From the NCBI RefSeq assembly GCF_001412655.1, contig NZ_CP012996.1, positions 4,154,001-4,218,000 on the forward strand: a stretch of DNA of 64,000 nt. The letters are read 5' to 3'. The notes under the pieces are model-generated. The model had not been told where the DNA came from and did no database searches. It saw only the letters and a list, made by a program, of their open reading frames with translations. Position numbers and translations under genes: made by a program. The stretch comes from Pedobacter sp. PACM 27299. GTDB taxonomy: Bacteria; Bacteroidota; Bacteroidia; Sphingobacteriales; Sphingobacteriaceae. Positions 18,359 through 30,700 of the stretch are shown here, one piece after another; the stretch's first letter is position 1, and every line of letters starts with the position of its first letter.

Positions 18359-19726
18359 ATGATCTCAGTGAACCCAACCAATGGAAAAACGATAAAAACC
18401 TATACAGAAGATACAGAAAAGCAGGTCAATACGAAAATAGAAAAGACACATCAGGCCTGGTTAAAATGGAAGGAAACCCGTTTTTCTGTACGTGCTGAGT
18501 TCCTTAGAAATACTTCCGCAGTGCTGTTAAAACGTAAAACGGAATTGGCTACTTTAATGGCTAAAGAAATGGGAAAACCATTACCTGCAGGAATTGCCGA
18601 AATTGAAAAATGTGCTGCTGTATGTGATTTTTATGCTTCTAATGGCGCTAATTTCCTAAAAGACGAGTTGATTGCTACGGAAGCCAGTAAAAGTTATGTC
18701 AGCTTTCAACCATTGGGCGTAGTGCTTGCGGTGATGCCCTGGAATTTTCCTTTCTGGCAATTGTTTCGTTTTTTAGCCCCTGCTCTAATGGCGGGTAATG
18801 CGGGCGTATTGAAACATGCTTCCAACGTGAGCGGCTGCGCATTGGCCATCGAGGAAGTCATTAAAGAAGCAGGTTTTCCAAAAGATCTTTTCCACGTTTT
18901 ACTGATCAATAGTAAAGTTGTAAAACAGGCCATTGCCCATCCTTTCATTAAAGCGGTTACTTTAACCGGGAGTACGGAAGCCGGCAAACAAGTTGCACAG
19001 CAAGCAGGTTATCATTTGAAAAAAACAGTACTGGAATTGGGTGGAAGCGATCCTTATATCGTACTGGCAGATGCCGATCTGGAACAGGCCGCAGAAATCT
19101 GCATGCAAAGCAGGCTGATCAATAATGGTCAGAGTTGTATAGCTGCAAAAAGATTCATTCTCGTAAAAGAGATAGAAAAAGATTTCATGAAAATCTTCCT
19201 TAAAAAGATGCAGTCAAAAATCACCGGAGATCCCTATGATCAGCAGACAGACCTTGGCCCTATGGCCAGAAAAGACCTGCGTGATGAGTTACATCAACAG
19301 GTAATGGACAATATAAAAGCTGGGGCAAAATGCGTTCTTGGGGGGAAAATCCCTGAGTTTAAAGGCGAACACGCGTTTTACAGCCCTACTATTTTAACTG
19401 GAATAAAGAAGGGAATGCCAGCGTATGAGGAAGAACTTTTTGGTCCGGTAGCTTTAATATTCACGGCAAAGGATGAGGAAGATGCGATCAAGATTGCGAA
19501 TGATAGTCCGTTTGGATTAGGAGCAGCAGTATTTTCAGCTTCAAAAGCACATGGCGAAGAAATTGCGGCAAAGAAATTGAACGCAGGATCCTGCTTTGTA
19601 AATAGTCTGGTAAAATCAGATTCAAGATTGCCCTTTGGTGGAATCAACCAAAGTGGTTATGGCAGAGAGCTCAGTTCTTTTGGTATTCGTGAATTTGTAA
19701 ACATTAAAACCGTCTATATCCAATAA
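18359..19726 (+). CDS. NAD(P)-dependent succinate-semialdehyde dehydrogenase-type aldehyde dehydrogenase
   Basis: A 455-residue aldehyde dehydrogenase, oxidising an aldehyde to its acid in the cytoplasm. The catalytic cysteine is C260 in NNGQSCIAAKRF and the general base E226 is in LELGGSDPYIV; the cofactor-binding MPWNFPFWQ is at 126-134 and TGSTEAGK at 203-210. The short N-terminus and the QSCIAAKRF motif are typical of the Sad/YneI branch of succinate-semialdehyde dehydrogenases, which feed GABA-derived carbon into succinate. No GABA transaminase is adjacent, so the substrate is inferred from family only. It converges on the next gene with a 3-bp gap and no visible terminator. Confidence 0.85.
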   Translation: MISVNPTNGKTIKTYTEDTEKQVNTKIEKTHQAWLKWKETRFSVRAEFLRNTSAVLLKRKTELATLMAKEMGKPLPAGIAEIEKCAAVCDFYASNGANFLKDELIATEASKSYVSFQPLGVVLAVMPWNFPFWQLFRFLAPALMAGNAGVLKHASNVSGCALAIEEVIKEAGFPKDLFHVLLINSKVVKQAIAHPFIKAVTLTGSTEAGKQVAQQAGYHLKKTVLELGGSDPYIVLADADLEQAAEICMQSRLINNGQSCIAAKRFILVKEIEKDFMKIFLKKMQSKITGDPYDQQTDLGPMARKDLRDELHQQVMDNIKAGAKCVLGGKIPEFKGEHAFYSPTILTGIKKGMPAYEEELFGPVALIFTAKDEEDAIKIANDSPFGLGAAVFSASKAHGEEIAAKKLNAGSCFVNSLVKSDSRLPFGGINQSGYGRELSSFGIREFVNIKTVYIQ

Positions 19727-19729
19727 GGA

Positions 19730-20230
19730 TTAGACTTGATTCCATCGGGGTAGCTGACCATAAATTCCCTGATAAATCTGCAGGATTTTCGATTTCATAG
19801 TGGCAGGCAAGTCCTTATTCTTATGATCATAAGTCACATACCAATGGATGTGTAAAGCTTCTATGTCTTCGATCATCATTTGTACAGGCCAGGAATTCTT
19901 ACGTTCAATCTCCCCAAACTGAAAACCATTCAACAGGTTCTCCCGCAGGTCGTCCACAATATCTGGATTGGGTTTCAGCTCTTTTGATTTTTCCGGCGGA
20001 CCAGATTTATTGATATAAACCAATTCCACTCTCCCCTTTCTTAACGCATACACCAGGTATAGCCCATAATTATACGAGGATACATTGCAAACTTCTACTA
20101 AACTGTCCGTTGCCTGAAAAAAGAAATTGCCCTGCTTGTATTTACTCAATTCGTCAAACATAGATCTAATAGTTTTAAAACCGATCATTTTTTCAATCGC
20201 GTTATCCCAATATAAAAATTTTGAAACCAT
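19730..20230 (-). CDS. GIY-YIG-like small protein of unknown function
   Basis: A 166-residue protein if read from ATG at 20230 (an upstream ATG at 20311 would add 27 residues with no obvious role). The segment NYGLYLVYAL...VELVYINKSG resembles the GLY/GIY-YIG strand pair, with YIN in place of YIG, and is followed by NGFQFGEIERKNSWP and a C-terminal IYGQLPRWNQV that I associate with a small Bacteroidota group of GIY-YIG-like proteins. The nuclease glycine is replaced and an arginine/glutamate active site cannot be confirmed, so catalytic activity is doubtful. It is convergent with the aldehyde dehydrogenase. Family placement is by memory of pattern, so moderate to low certainty. Confidence 0.5.
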   Translation of the reverse strand: MVSKFLYWDNAIEKMIGFKTIRSMFDELSKYKQGNFFFQATDSLVEVCNVSSYNYGLYLVYALRKGRVELVYINKSGPPEKSKELKPNPDIVDDLRENLLNGFQFGEIERKNSWPVQMMIEDIEALHIHWYVTYDHKNKDLPATMKSKILQIYQGIYGQLPRWNQV

Positions 20231-20448
20231 CTTACAAATTAACTCCGTTAATGAAGTAGAAAAAATAACTGCATTTGTTGTTTCTATAATTCTGCTTTTA
20301 CAAACTGTCAATTCCTACCAGATCTTGATTAAATTACTATCAATAACGACGCCCATATTAACAATTTCCTTACAACTTAAAGAAAATCATATACTACTGA
20401 ATTCTAAATAGATAACTTTAGTCATCATAATACTTCAGCCGTATCCTC

Positions 20449-20775
20449 ATGAAAAAAACCTACATTCTAGTGTTGTGTATGCTCTTCTTCAGCGCATGTG
20501 TTCCTCAGCGAAACCTGGTTTATTTTAACGATTTATCCGAATTGGCTAAAGATCAGATCAGCAGTGCTGAGGCTGAACTTAAGATTCATAAGAACGCTCG
20601 GCTGAGTATTTCAGTAAACAGTTTAAGTCCCGAATCCAATGCGTTATTTACTAAAACAACGACAAGAACCAATACTAAAGAAAGCCACAGTGTGCAAAGT
20701 AATCAGATAGATCACCAAAGCATGGTGACGCTCCCACTCAGCGGCAATATCACTGGGTGGAACCAGAAATACTAG
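20449..20775 (+). pseudogene. Truncated polysaccharide-export (Wza-like) lipoprotein
   Basis: The first 108 codons look like the start of a Bacteroidota polysaccharide biosynthesis/export protein: a lipoprotein signal (FFSACVPQRNLVYF, Cys 17), NDLSE, then ISVNSLSPESNALF, which is the usual beginning of the Poly_export domain. The frame stops at 20775 soon after LPLSGNI, where a full protein would continue for 150 or more residues through SLBB-type repeats. No continuation is found in other frames before the convergent SprF-like gene ends at 20805. No other capsule gene is nearby. I read it as a decayed 5' fragment, though a short lipoprotein might still be made. Confidence 0.75.
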
Positions 20776-20804
20776 GTAACATTATCCGATGCCTAGTCAT
20801 TTAT

Positions 20805-21797
20805 TTAAAATACTCTTGGGCAGATAAACGACCTTGGCACTTTGCCAAATGCCAAGCCCATGGTGATTTCATGGGAGCCATTTTGACTACTTCCCAATGC
20901 ACTGGTGACCTGATCATAAGAATATCCGATTCTAAAGCGTTCGTTTACAAAAAACTGAATAATGCCTGAGAGGGAATTTTCTTTACTCAATGACATTCCG
21001 GATGTGGGCTTTTTCCATAGATTAAATCCAGTCCGGATAGAGCCACCAATCCAAACTTTATCGTTAATGATCAACATGGTGTTAAAGTCGGCACTGGTTG
21101 GACCTCTAAAGTCTTCTTTGATCAGGAGGCTGGGTCTGATTCTGAGTTCTGGAGAAACATTAATTAAGGCTCCGCCCATCATATACGCATGTCGGCTGCG
21201 AATAATATTTAAAGAGGAAGATTGGTCTCTTCTTTTATCTGGTCCTGAAAAGATATCCAGGGCAGAAAGTCCAAGGTACCAATAGTCTGAATTGTAGAAG
21301 ATACCTAGACGTAAGTCGGGCACGATGTCACTTTGATTGCCAACTGGCAGGGCCTCATCTCCGGGCTGAATCGTGGTTAACAGCCCTCCTTTTAAACTGT
21401 ACTGTGCTGCGCCTATGCCCAATCCAAAACTTAAGCGCTGTGTATCTTCTCCGTTTAATTGTAATCGGAAAGCGTAATTCAGCGTTGCTGAAGTGGAAGA
21501 TTGCGCACCGATTTTGTCGGTGGTTATCTGGAAACCCACCCCCATTTTACGATCCTGAGGATCTAAAATCCCATCAATTGAGGCGGTTGCTGTCTGCGGT
21601 GCGCCCTCCATTCCCAACCATTGCGCCCGCAATCCGAGTTGTACAAACCATTCTTCTTTATACCCGGCATAAGCCGGATTCACACTCAGGCTATTGAATA
21701 TATACTGGGTAAACTGAATATTTTGCTGCGCATTGGTTTTTCCAATCTGCAGGCAATAAAGACCTATAAATACAGTGATCAGTTTTTTAATGTTCAT
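20805..21797 (-). CDS. PorP/SprF-family type IX secretion outer-membrane protein
   Basis: A 330-residue outer-membrane protein with signal peptide (cut near TNAQ, residue 24) and the family opening QQNIQFTQYIFNSLSVNPAYAG. It continues with GLRAQWLG and repeated amphipathic strands ending GLAFG. PorP/SprF proteins partner large T9SS type B cargo; in Flavobacterium johnsoniae SprF is needed to place SprB on the surface. Here the start codon overlaps the stop of the giant adhesin gene (TAATG), so the two are translated together and the partnership is a strong inference. The C-terminus FICPRVF contains a cysteine and extends past the last strand, which is slightly unusual. Confidence 0.88.
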   Translation of the reverse strand: MNIKKLITVFIGLYCLQIGKTNAQQNIQFTQYIFNSLSVNPAYAGYKEEWFVQLGLRAQWLGMEGAPQTATASIDGILDPQDRKMGVGFQITTDKIGAQSSTSATLNYAFRLQLNGEDTQRLSFGLGIGAAQYSLKGGLLTTIQPGDEALPVGNQSDIVPDLRLGIFYNSDYWYLGLSALDIFSGPDKRRDQSSSLNIIRSRHAYMMGGALINVSPELRIRPSLLIKEDFRGPTSADFNTMLIINDKVWIGGSIRTGFNLWKKPTSGMSLSKENSLSGIIQFFVNERFRIGYSYDQVTSALGSSQNGSHEITMGLAFGKVPRSFICPRVF

Positions 21798-24700
21798 TAT
21801 CTTTTGATTAAAATCCAGCTTTTACGGGAGGTGACAACTCCTCCTTTTGTCAGTTTGAGTACATAGAAATATGTTCCGTCATTTAAGCCGGCCCCATCCC
21901 ATTCATCTTTATAGTTGTTGTTTTTGTAAACCTGATCACCCCAGCGATTGAAAACAGCCAGGTCTATATTTTCATAATTTTCTCTTCCTACAATCTGGAA
22001 AGTATCATTTTTTCCATCTCCATTTGGCGTAAATGTGTTTGGTATTTCCAAATCTGGCGGCACTACATTGATTGTTACTATAGCCACATTAGAAGATATT
22101 CCCACTGCATCATGGATTTTATAACTGAACTTTTCTATACCTGAATATCCTTTTTTTGGCAGGTAAACTATTTTACCATCTTTATTCATTTGAAGGGTAC
22201 CATTTGCAGGCGCCATCTGTACTTCGATGGTACTGACATCCAAAGGGAAAAGACTTGGTTTGTCATTTTTCGCCACTGCTACCATCACCTCCTGATCAGT
22301 TTTGGTATTTGCAAAATCATCTACTGCCGCAGGGTAACGCTTCACATCTATATCAGTAGGAATGTCATTGCTCTCATTTGTACCAGAAAGATCTGATACT
22401 TGTTCCCCAATCTCTGTAAGGCCATCGATCTGGGCAGTATTTCTCACGTTACCATTCAGCTTTTCATCTTCCGTAATGGTATAATTTTCCTGGTGGGTGA
22501 TGGAAGCATTCGGCGCAAGGGTGGTTCCAGGAAGTGTAATGACCCCTGGAATTTTCGGATCCGATAAAACCAGGTGATGTAAGGTGACGTTTCCGATATT
22601 CTTGATGACAAAGGTGTAAGTAATCGTTTTCAAGTCTGTATTTAAGCGTCCCGTTTTCACCAAACTGATGTTAGGGTTCTGATCAATAGCAACATCAGCG
22701 GTAGCGGAAACAACCAATGGATGTTCTGTACTTTGTACTGTAGCCGTATTCTGAATTTTACCAATATTTGCTGTCGGAACCCCATTTCTATCTAGATCTG
22801 ATTGGGTAACGGTATAGGTTCCAGTATAAATCCAAGATTCTTCTCTTTCCAAAACACCATTGCCATTATCACCTGTGAGTCTTAAATTTCCAGCAATTAG
22901 CGGATCGCTTAGGTTCACATTGTGGTGACTTGCAGATCCAGTATTTCTAACTGTAATCGTATAGTTTATCTGATCTCCGGCAGCAGAAACGGTGTGTTTG
23001 TCGGCGGTTTTCGTAATTGAAAGACCGATACAAGCAGGAACAGTTATGGTAATTTTAAAAGGAGTTCCATCACAGCCACCGGCTAATCCTCTTGGCGTAA
23101 CGACATAAGTGACCACCTGCGCAATGGCTGTTGGATTGTAAAGGTCGGTAATGATGGTATTTCCAGCGCCATTTACTGCACCAAGTACCGGAGAGTTCAC
23201 CGTCCAGCTAAAGGTAGATGGGATTGCGTTTCCACCTTTAGCCCTGTTGTTGATATTGGCTTGCAACGGATAGTTGAATGATGATTGACCACAGCTAAGC
23301 GGGCTAACAGTGTCGTCAAATCCTTTTGGGACAGGGCTAACCGTCACTGTGGTTGTTGCTGAAACTGCACTGGTGCAACCTTCAGTATTTGTTACGGTAA
23401 CGGTATATATGCCGATTTCACTGACACTATAAGTTTTACCCGTAGCACCAGGAATCAGGATGCCGTTTTTATACCATTGGTTTCCAATGTTTTCTGATGA
23501 GCTAAGAATCACTACCCTTCCTTCGCAGAAAGTCGTTTCATTTGACGGGGAAATCTGAGGTTGTTCCGGATACTGAACTTCAGTAACAGGAGTTGCTAAT
23601 GATATCGGACTGGCACAGCCGTTTGAGTTTGTAAAGTTTAGTGAGTAATCGCCAGGAGTTGTTGCAGTATAGTTTTTGCCCGTAGCTCCAGGGATTAGGA
23701 TACCGTTTTTGTACCATTGGTTTCCGTTGTTTTCTGAAGAAGTCAGGACGACATTGCCACCTTCGCAGAAAACTGCATGGTTGGTTGCGGTGATAGTTGG
23801 GGCAGCAGGAATCGGGTTTACGGTGATTTTTATAGCGATTGAGGCTTGACTGCTACAAGTGTTCAAAGTTACTTTTACGGTGTAAATTCCACTTTGAGAG
23901 ACTTCTAAAGTTGGGTTTGTCGCGCCTGCTATTGCAATACCATCTTTATACCACTGGTTGCCTTGAGTTGTGGAAGAAGTCAGTAGTGTATGCCCTCCCT
24001 CACAGAACTCACGTTCGGTTGCGCTGATAGTTGGTGTATTTGGAATTGAATGAACCGTGATGACCGCATCTGCTGAGGCATCGCTGGTACAGCCGTTAGC
24101 ACTTACTTTTAGGGTATAGGTTCCGCTTTCCGAAACTTCTAAAGTTGGGTTGGTCGCTCCTGCTACTGCAATACCATCTTTATACCACTGGTTGCCAGTT
24201 GAGGACGAAGAGGTCAATATCGTATGACTACCTTCGCAGAATTCGCGCTCTGCAATAGTTACATCTGGCTTAACAGGAACCGGGTGAACCCTGATCACCG
24301 CATCAGCTGAGGCTTCGCTGGTGCAACCGTTCGAGGTTACTTTTACCGTATAAGTGCCACTTTCCGAAACTTCTAAAGTTGGGTTGGTCGCTCCTGCTAT
24401 TGCGATACCGTCTTTATACCACTGGTTGCCAGTTGAGGACGAAGAGGTCAATAACGTATGACCGCCCTCACAGAATTCGCGCTCTGCAATAGTTACATCT
24501 GGCTTCACAGGAACCGGGTGAACGGTGATCACCGCATCAGCTGAGGCTTCGCTGGTGCAACCGTTAGCACTTACTTTTAGGGTATAGGTTCCGCTTTCCG
24601 AAACTTCTAAAGTTGGGTTGGTCGCTCCTGCTATTGCAATACCATCTTTATACCACTGATTGCCAGTTGAGGACGAAGAGGTCAATATCGTATGACTACC

Positions 24701-27700
24701 TTCGCAGAATTCGCGCTCTGCAATAGTTACATCTGGCTTAACAGGAACCGGGTGAACCCTGATCACCGCATCTGCAGAAGCTTCGCTGGTACAGCCGTTA
24801 GCACTTACTTTTACCGTATAGGTGCCACTTTCTGAAACTTCTAAAGTTGGGTTGGTCGCTCCTGCTATTGCGATACCGTCTTTATACCACTGGTTGCCAG
24901 TTGAGGACGAAGAGGTCAATATCGTATGACTACCCTCGCAGAATTCACGTTCTGCAATGGTCACATCTGGCTTCACAGGAACCGGATGAACCCTGATCAC
25001 CGCATCTGCCGAAGCTTCGCTGGTACAGCCGTTAGCACTTACTTTTACCGTATAGGTGCCACTTTCCGAAACTTCTAAAGTTGGGTTGGTCGCTCCTGCT
25101 ATTGCAGTACCATCTTTATACCACTGATTGCCAGTTGAGGACGAAGAGGTCAATATCGTATGACTACCCTCGCAGAATTCGCGCTCTGCAATAGTTACAT
25201 CTGGCTTAACAGGAACCGGATGAACGGTAATGACCGCATCTGCCGAAGCTTCGCTGGTACAGCCGTTAGCACTTACTTTTACCGTATAGGTACCACTTTC
25301 CGAAACTTCTAAAGTTGGATTGGTCGCTCCTGCTATTGCGATACCGTCTTTATACCACTGGTTGCCAGTAGAGAACGAAGAGCTCAATATCGTATGACTG
25401 CCTTCGCAGAATTCGCGCTCTGCAATGGTCACCTCTGGCTTCACAGGAACCGGATGAACGGTAATGACCGCATCTGCCGAGGCTTCACTGGTACAGCCGT
25501 TTGTACTTACTTTTACCGTATAGGTGCCACTTTCTGAAACTTCTAAAGTTGGGTTGGTCGCACCTGCTATCGCAGTGCCATCTTTATACCACTGGTTGCC
25601 AGTAGATGACGAAGAGGTCAATATCGTATGACTGCCTTCGCAGAATTCACGTTCTGCAATGGTCACCTCTGGCTTCACAGGAACCGGATGAACCGTGATC
25701 ACCGCATCTGCTGAGGCTTCGCTGGTACAGCCGTTAGCACTTACTTTTAGGGTATAGGTGCCACTTTCCGAAACTTCTAAAGTTGGGTTGGTCGCCCCTG
25801 CTATTGCGATACCATCTTTATACCACTGGTTGCCAGTAGAGGACGAAGAGGTCAATATCGTATGACTACCCTCACAGAACTCACGCTCTGCAATGGTCAC
25901 ATCTGGCTTCACAGGAACCGGGTGAACCGTGATCACCGCATCTGCTGAGGCTTCGCTGGTACAACCATTCGATGTTACTTTTACCGTATAAGCACCGCTT
26001 TCCGAAACTTCTAAAGTTGGATTGGTCGCTCCTGCTATCGCGGTGCCGTCTTTATACCACTGGTTTCCGGTAGAGGACGAAGAGGTTAATATCGTATGAT
26101 TACCCTCGCAGAATTCACGTTCTGCCATGGTCACATCTGGCTTCACAGGAACCGGGTGAACGGTGATCACCGCATCTGCTGAGGCTTCGCTGGTACAACC
26201 ATTCGAGGTTACTTTTACCGTATAGGTGCCACTTTCTGAAACTTCTAAAGTTGGATTGATCGCTCCTGCTATCGCGGTGCCGTCTTTATACCACTGATTG
26301 CCAGTTGAGGACGAAGAGGTCAATATCGTATGACTACCCTCACAGAATTCACGCTCTGCAATAGTTACGTCTGGCTTCACAGGAACCGGGTGAACCGTGA
26401 TCACCGCATCGACCGAGGCTTCGCTGGTACAGCCGTTTGCACTTACTTTTACCGTATAAGTTCCACTTTCTGAAACTTCTAAAGTTGGGTTTGTCGCGCC
26501 TGAGATTGCAGTACCATCTTTATACCACTGGTTACCTAGACTTGCTGATGAAGTCAATATCGTATGGCTACCCTCACAGAATTCACGCTCTGCAATGGTC
26601 ACATCTGGCTTAACCGGAACCGGGTGAACCGTGATCACCGCATCTGCTGAGGCTTCGCTGGTACAGCCGTTAGCACTTATTTTTACCGTATAGGTGCCAC
26701 TTTCCGAAACTTCTAAAGTTGGGTTTGTCGCGCCTGAGATTGCAGTACCATCTTTATACCACTGGTTACCTAGACTTGCTGATGAAGTCAATAAAGTATG
26801 ATTACCCTCACAGAATTCACGCTCTGCAATGGTCACATCTGGCTTAACCGGAACCGGGTGAACGGTGATGACCGCATCTGCCGAGGCTTCGCTGGTACAG
26901 CCGTTTGCACTTACTTTTACCGTATAAGTGCCGCTTTCCGAAACTTCTAAAGTTGGGTTTGTCGCGCCTGCTATTGCAGTGCCGTCTTTATACCACTGGT
27001 TGCCAGTAGCTGACGAAGAGCCTAGTATCGTATGGCTACCCTCACAGAACTCACGTTCTGCAATAGTCACATCGGATTTAACCGGAACCGGGTGCACAGT
27101 AATCACCGCATCGGCTGAGGTTTCGCTGGTACAACCATTGGCACTTACTTTCACGGTATAGGTTCCGCTTTCCGAAACTTCTAAAGTTGGGTTTGTCGCG
27201 CCTGCTATTGCAGTGCCGTCTTTATACCACTGGTTGCCAGTAGCTGACGAAGAGCTTAGTATAGTATGACTACCTTCACAGAACTCACGCTCTGCAATGG
27301 TCACATCTGGTTTAGCAGGGATTGGGTGAACGGTAATCACCGCATCTGCTGAGACTTCGCTGGTACAGCCATTTGCACTTACTTTTACCGTATAGGTTCC
27401 GCTTTCCGAAACTTCTAAAGTTGGGTTTGTCGCGCCTGCTATTACAATGCCATTTTTATACCACTGGTTGCCGGTAGATGACGAAGAGGTCAATATGGTT
27501 CTGCCTCCTTCACAGAATTCACGTTCTGCAATAGTCACATCTGGTTTAGCAGGGATTGGGTGAACGGTAATCACCGCATCTGCTGAGGCTTCGCCGGTAC
27601 AGCCGTTTGCACTTACTTTTACCGTATAAGTGCCGCTTTCCGAAACTTCTAAAGTTGGGTTTGTCGCCCCTGCTATTGCAGTGCCGTTTTTATACCACTG

Positions 27701-30700
27701 GTTACCAGTAGCTGACGAAGAGGTTAATATGGTTCTGCCTCCTTCACAGAATTCACGCTCTGCAATGGTCACCTCTGGCTTAACCGGAACCGGGTGAACA
27801 GTAATCACCGCATCTGCCGAGGCTTCGCTGGTACAACCATTGACACTTACTTTTACCATATAAGTACCACTTTCCGAAACTTCTAAAGTTGGGTTTGTCG
27901 CGCCTGCTATTGCAATGCCATTTTTATACCACTGGTTGCCGGTAGATGACGAAGAGGTCAATATGGTTCTGCCTCCTTCACAGAATTCACGCTCTGCAAT
28001 GGTCACCTCTGGCTTAACCGGAACCGGGTGAACAGTAATCACCGCATCTGCTGAGGCTTCGCTGGTACAGCCGTTTGCACTTACTTTTACCGTATAAGTA
28101 CCGCTTTCCGAAACTTCTAAAGTTGGGTTTGTCGCCCCTGCTATTGCAGTGCCGTTTTTATACCACTTGTTACCAGTAGCTGACGAAGAGGTTAATATGG
28201 TTCTGCCTCCTTCACAGAATTCACGCTCTGCAATGGTCACCTCTGGCTTAACCGGAACCGGGTGAACAGTAATCACCGCATCTGCCGAGGCTTCGCTGGT
28301 ACAACCATTGACACTTACTTTTACCGTATAAGTGCCGCTTTCCGAAACTTCTAAAGTTGGGTTTATCGCGCCTGCTATTGCAGTGCCGTCTTTATACCAC
28401 TGGTTGCCGGTAGCTGACGAAGAGCTTAGTATCGTATGACTGCCCTCACAGAACTCACGTTCTGCAATGGTCACATCTGGTTTAGCAGGGATTGGGTGAA
28501 CGGTAATCACCGCATCTACCGAGGCTTCGCTGGTACAACCATTGGCACTTACTTTTACCATATAAGTGCCGCTTTCCGAAACTTCTAAAGTTGGGTTTGT
28601 CGCGCCTGCTATTGCAGTGCCGTCTTTATACCACTGGTTGCCGGTAGCTGACGAAGAGCTTAGTATCGTATGGCTACCCTCACAGAACTCACGTTCTGCA
28701 ATGGTCACATCTGGCTTAACCGGAACCGGGTGAACAGTAATCACCGCGTCTGCTGAGGCTTCGCTGGTACAACCATTCGCACTTACTTTTACCGTATAAG
28801 TGCCGCTTTCCGAAACTTCTAAAGTTGGGTTTGTCGCTCCTGCTATTGCAGTACCATCTTTATACCACTGGTTGCCAGTAGCTGACGAAGAGCTTAGTAT
28901 CGTATGACTGCCCTCACAGAATTCACGCTCTGCAATGGTCACCTCTGGCTTAACAGGGATTGGGTGAACAGTAATCACCGCATCTGCCGAAGCTTCGCTG
29001 GTACAACCATTGACACTTACTTTTACCGTATAAATGCCGCTTTCCGAAACTTCTAAAGTTGGGTTTGTCGCGCCTGAGATTGGGCTTCCGTCTTTATACC
29101 ACTGGTTGCCAGTAGCTGACGAAGAGCTTAGTATCGTATGACTACCTTCACAGAATTCACGTTCTGCAATAGTCACATCTGGCTTAACCGGAACCGGGTG
29201 AACAGTAATCACCGCATCTGCCGAAGCTTCGCTGGTACAGCCGTTCGCGCTTACTTTTACCGTATAAATACCGCTTTCCGAAACTTCTAAAGTTGGGTTT
29301 GTCGCTCCTGCTATTGCAGTACCATCTTTATACCACTGGTTGCCAGTAGCTGACGAAGAGCTTAGTATCGTATGACTACCCTCACAGAACTCACGTTCTG
29401 CAATGGTCACATCTGGTTTAACAGGAACCGGGTGAACGGTGATCACCGCATCTGCCGAAGCTTCGCTGGTACAACCATTCGCACTTACTTTTACCGTATA
29501 GGTTCCACTTTCCGAAACTTCTAAAGTTGGGTTTGTCGCGCCTACTATTGCAGTACCATCTTTATACCACTGGTTGCCAGTAGCTGACGAAGAAGTTAGT
29601 ATCGTATGGCTACCCTCACAGAACTCACGCTCTGCAATGGTCACCTCTGGCTTAACCGGAACCGGGTGAACAGTAATCACCGCATCGGCTGAGGCTTCGC
29701 TGATACAGCCATTGGCACTTACTTTTAGGGTATAGGTGCCACTTTCCGAAACTTCTAAAGTTGGGTTTGTCGCTCCTGCTATTGCAGTACCATTTTTATA
29801 CCACTGGTTGCCTAGACTTGCTGATGAAGTCAATAAAGTATGACTACCCTCACAGAATTCACGCTCTGCAATGGTCACCTCTGGCTTAACAGGGATTGGG
29901 TGAACGGTGATGACCGCATCTGCCGAGGCTTCGCTGGTACAGCCGTTTGCACTTACTTTTACCGTATAAGTGCCACTTTCCGAAACTTCTAAAGTTGGGT
30001 TTGTCGCTCCTGCTATTGCAGTACCATCTTTATACCACTGGTTGCCGGTAGCTGACGAAGAGCTTAGTATCGTATGACTACCTTCGCAGAATTCACGTTC
30101 TGCAATGGTCACATCTGGCTTAACAGGAACCGGGTGAACCCTGATCACCGCATCTGCTGAGGCTTCGCTGGTGCAACCGTTCGAGGTTACTTTTACCGTA
30201 TAAGTGCCACTTTCCGAAACTTCTAAAGTTGGGTTTGTCGCGCCTGCTATTGCGATACCGTCTTTATACCACTGGTTGCCAGTTGAGGACGAAGAGGTCA
30301 ATATCGTATGACTACCTTCACAGAACTCATGTTCTGCAATGGTCATCTCTGGTTTAGCAGGGATTGGGTGAACGGTAATCACCGCATCTGCTGAGGCTTC
30401 GCTGGTACAGCCGTTAGCACTTACTTTTACCGTATAAGTACCACCTGCCGTTACCGTTAATTCGGGGTTAATTTCACCCACTAGCAATACCCCGTCTTTA
30501 TACCACTGGTTGCCAGTAGCCGACGAAGAGGTCAATATGGTTCTGCCTCCTTCACAGAATTCACGTTCTGCAATAGTCACATCTGGTTTAGCAGGGATTG
30601 GGTGAACGGTAATCACCGCATCTGCTGAGGCTTCGCTGGTACAGCCGTTAGCACTTACTTTTACCGTATAAGTGCCACTTTCCGAGACTCCTAAAGTTGG

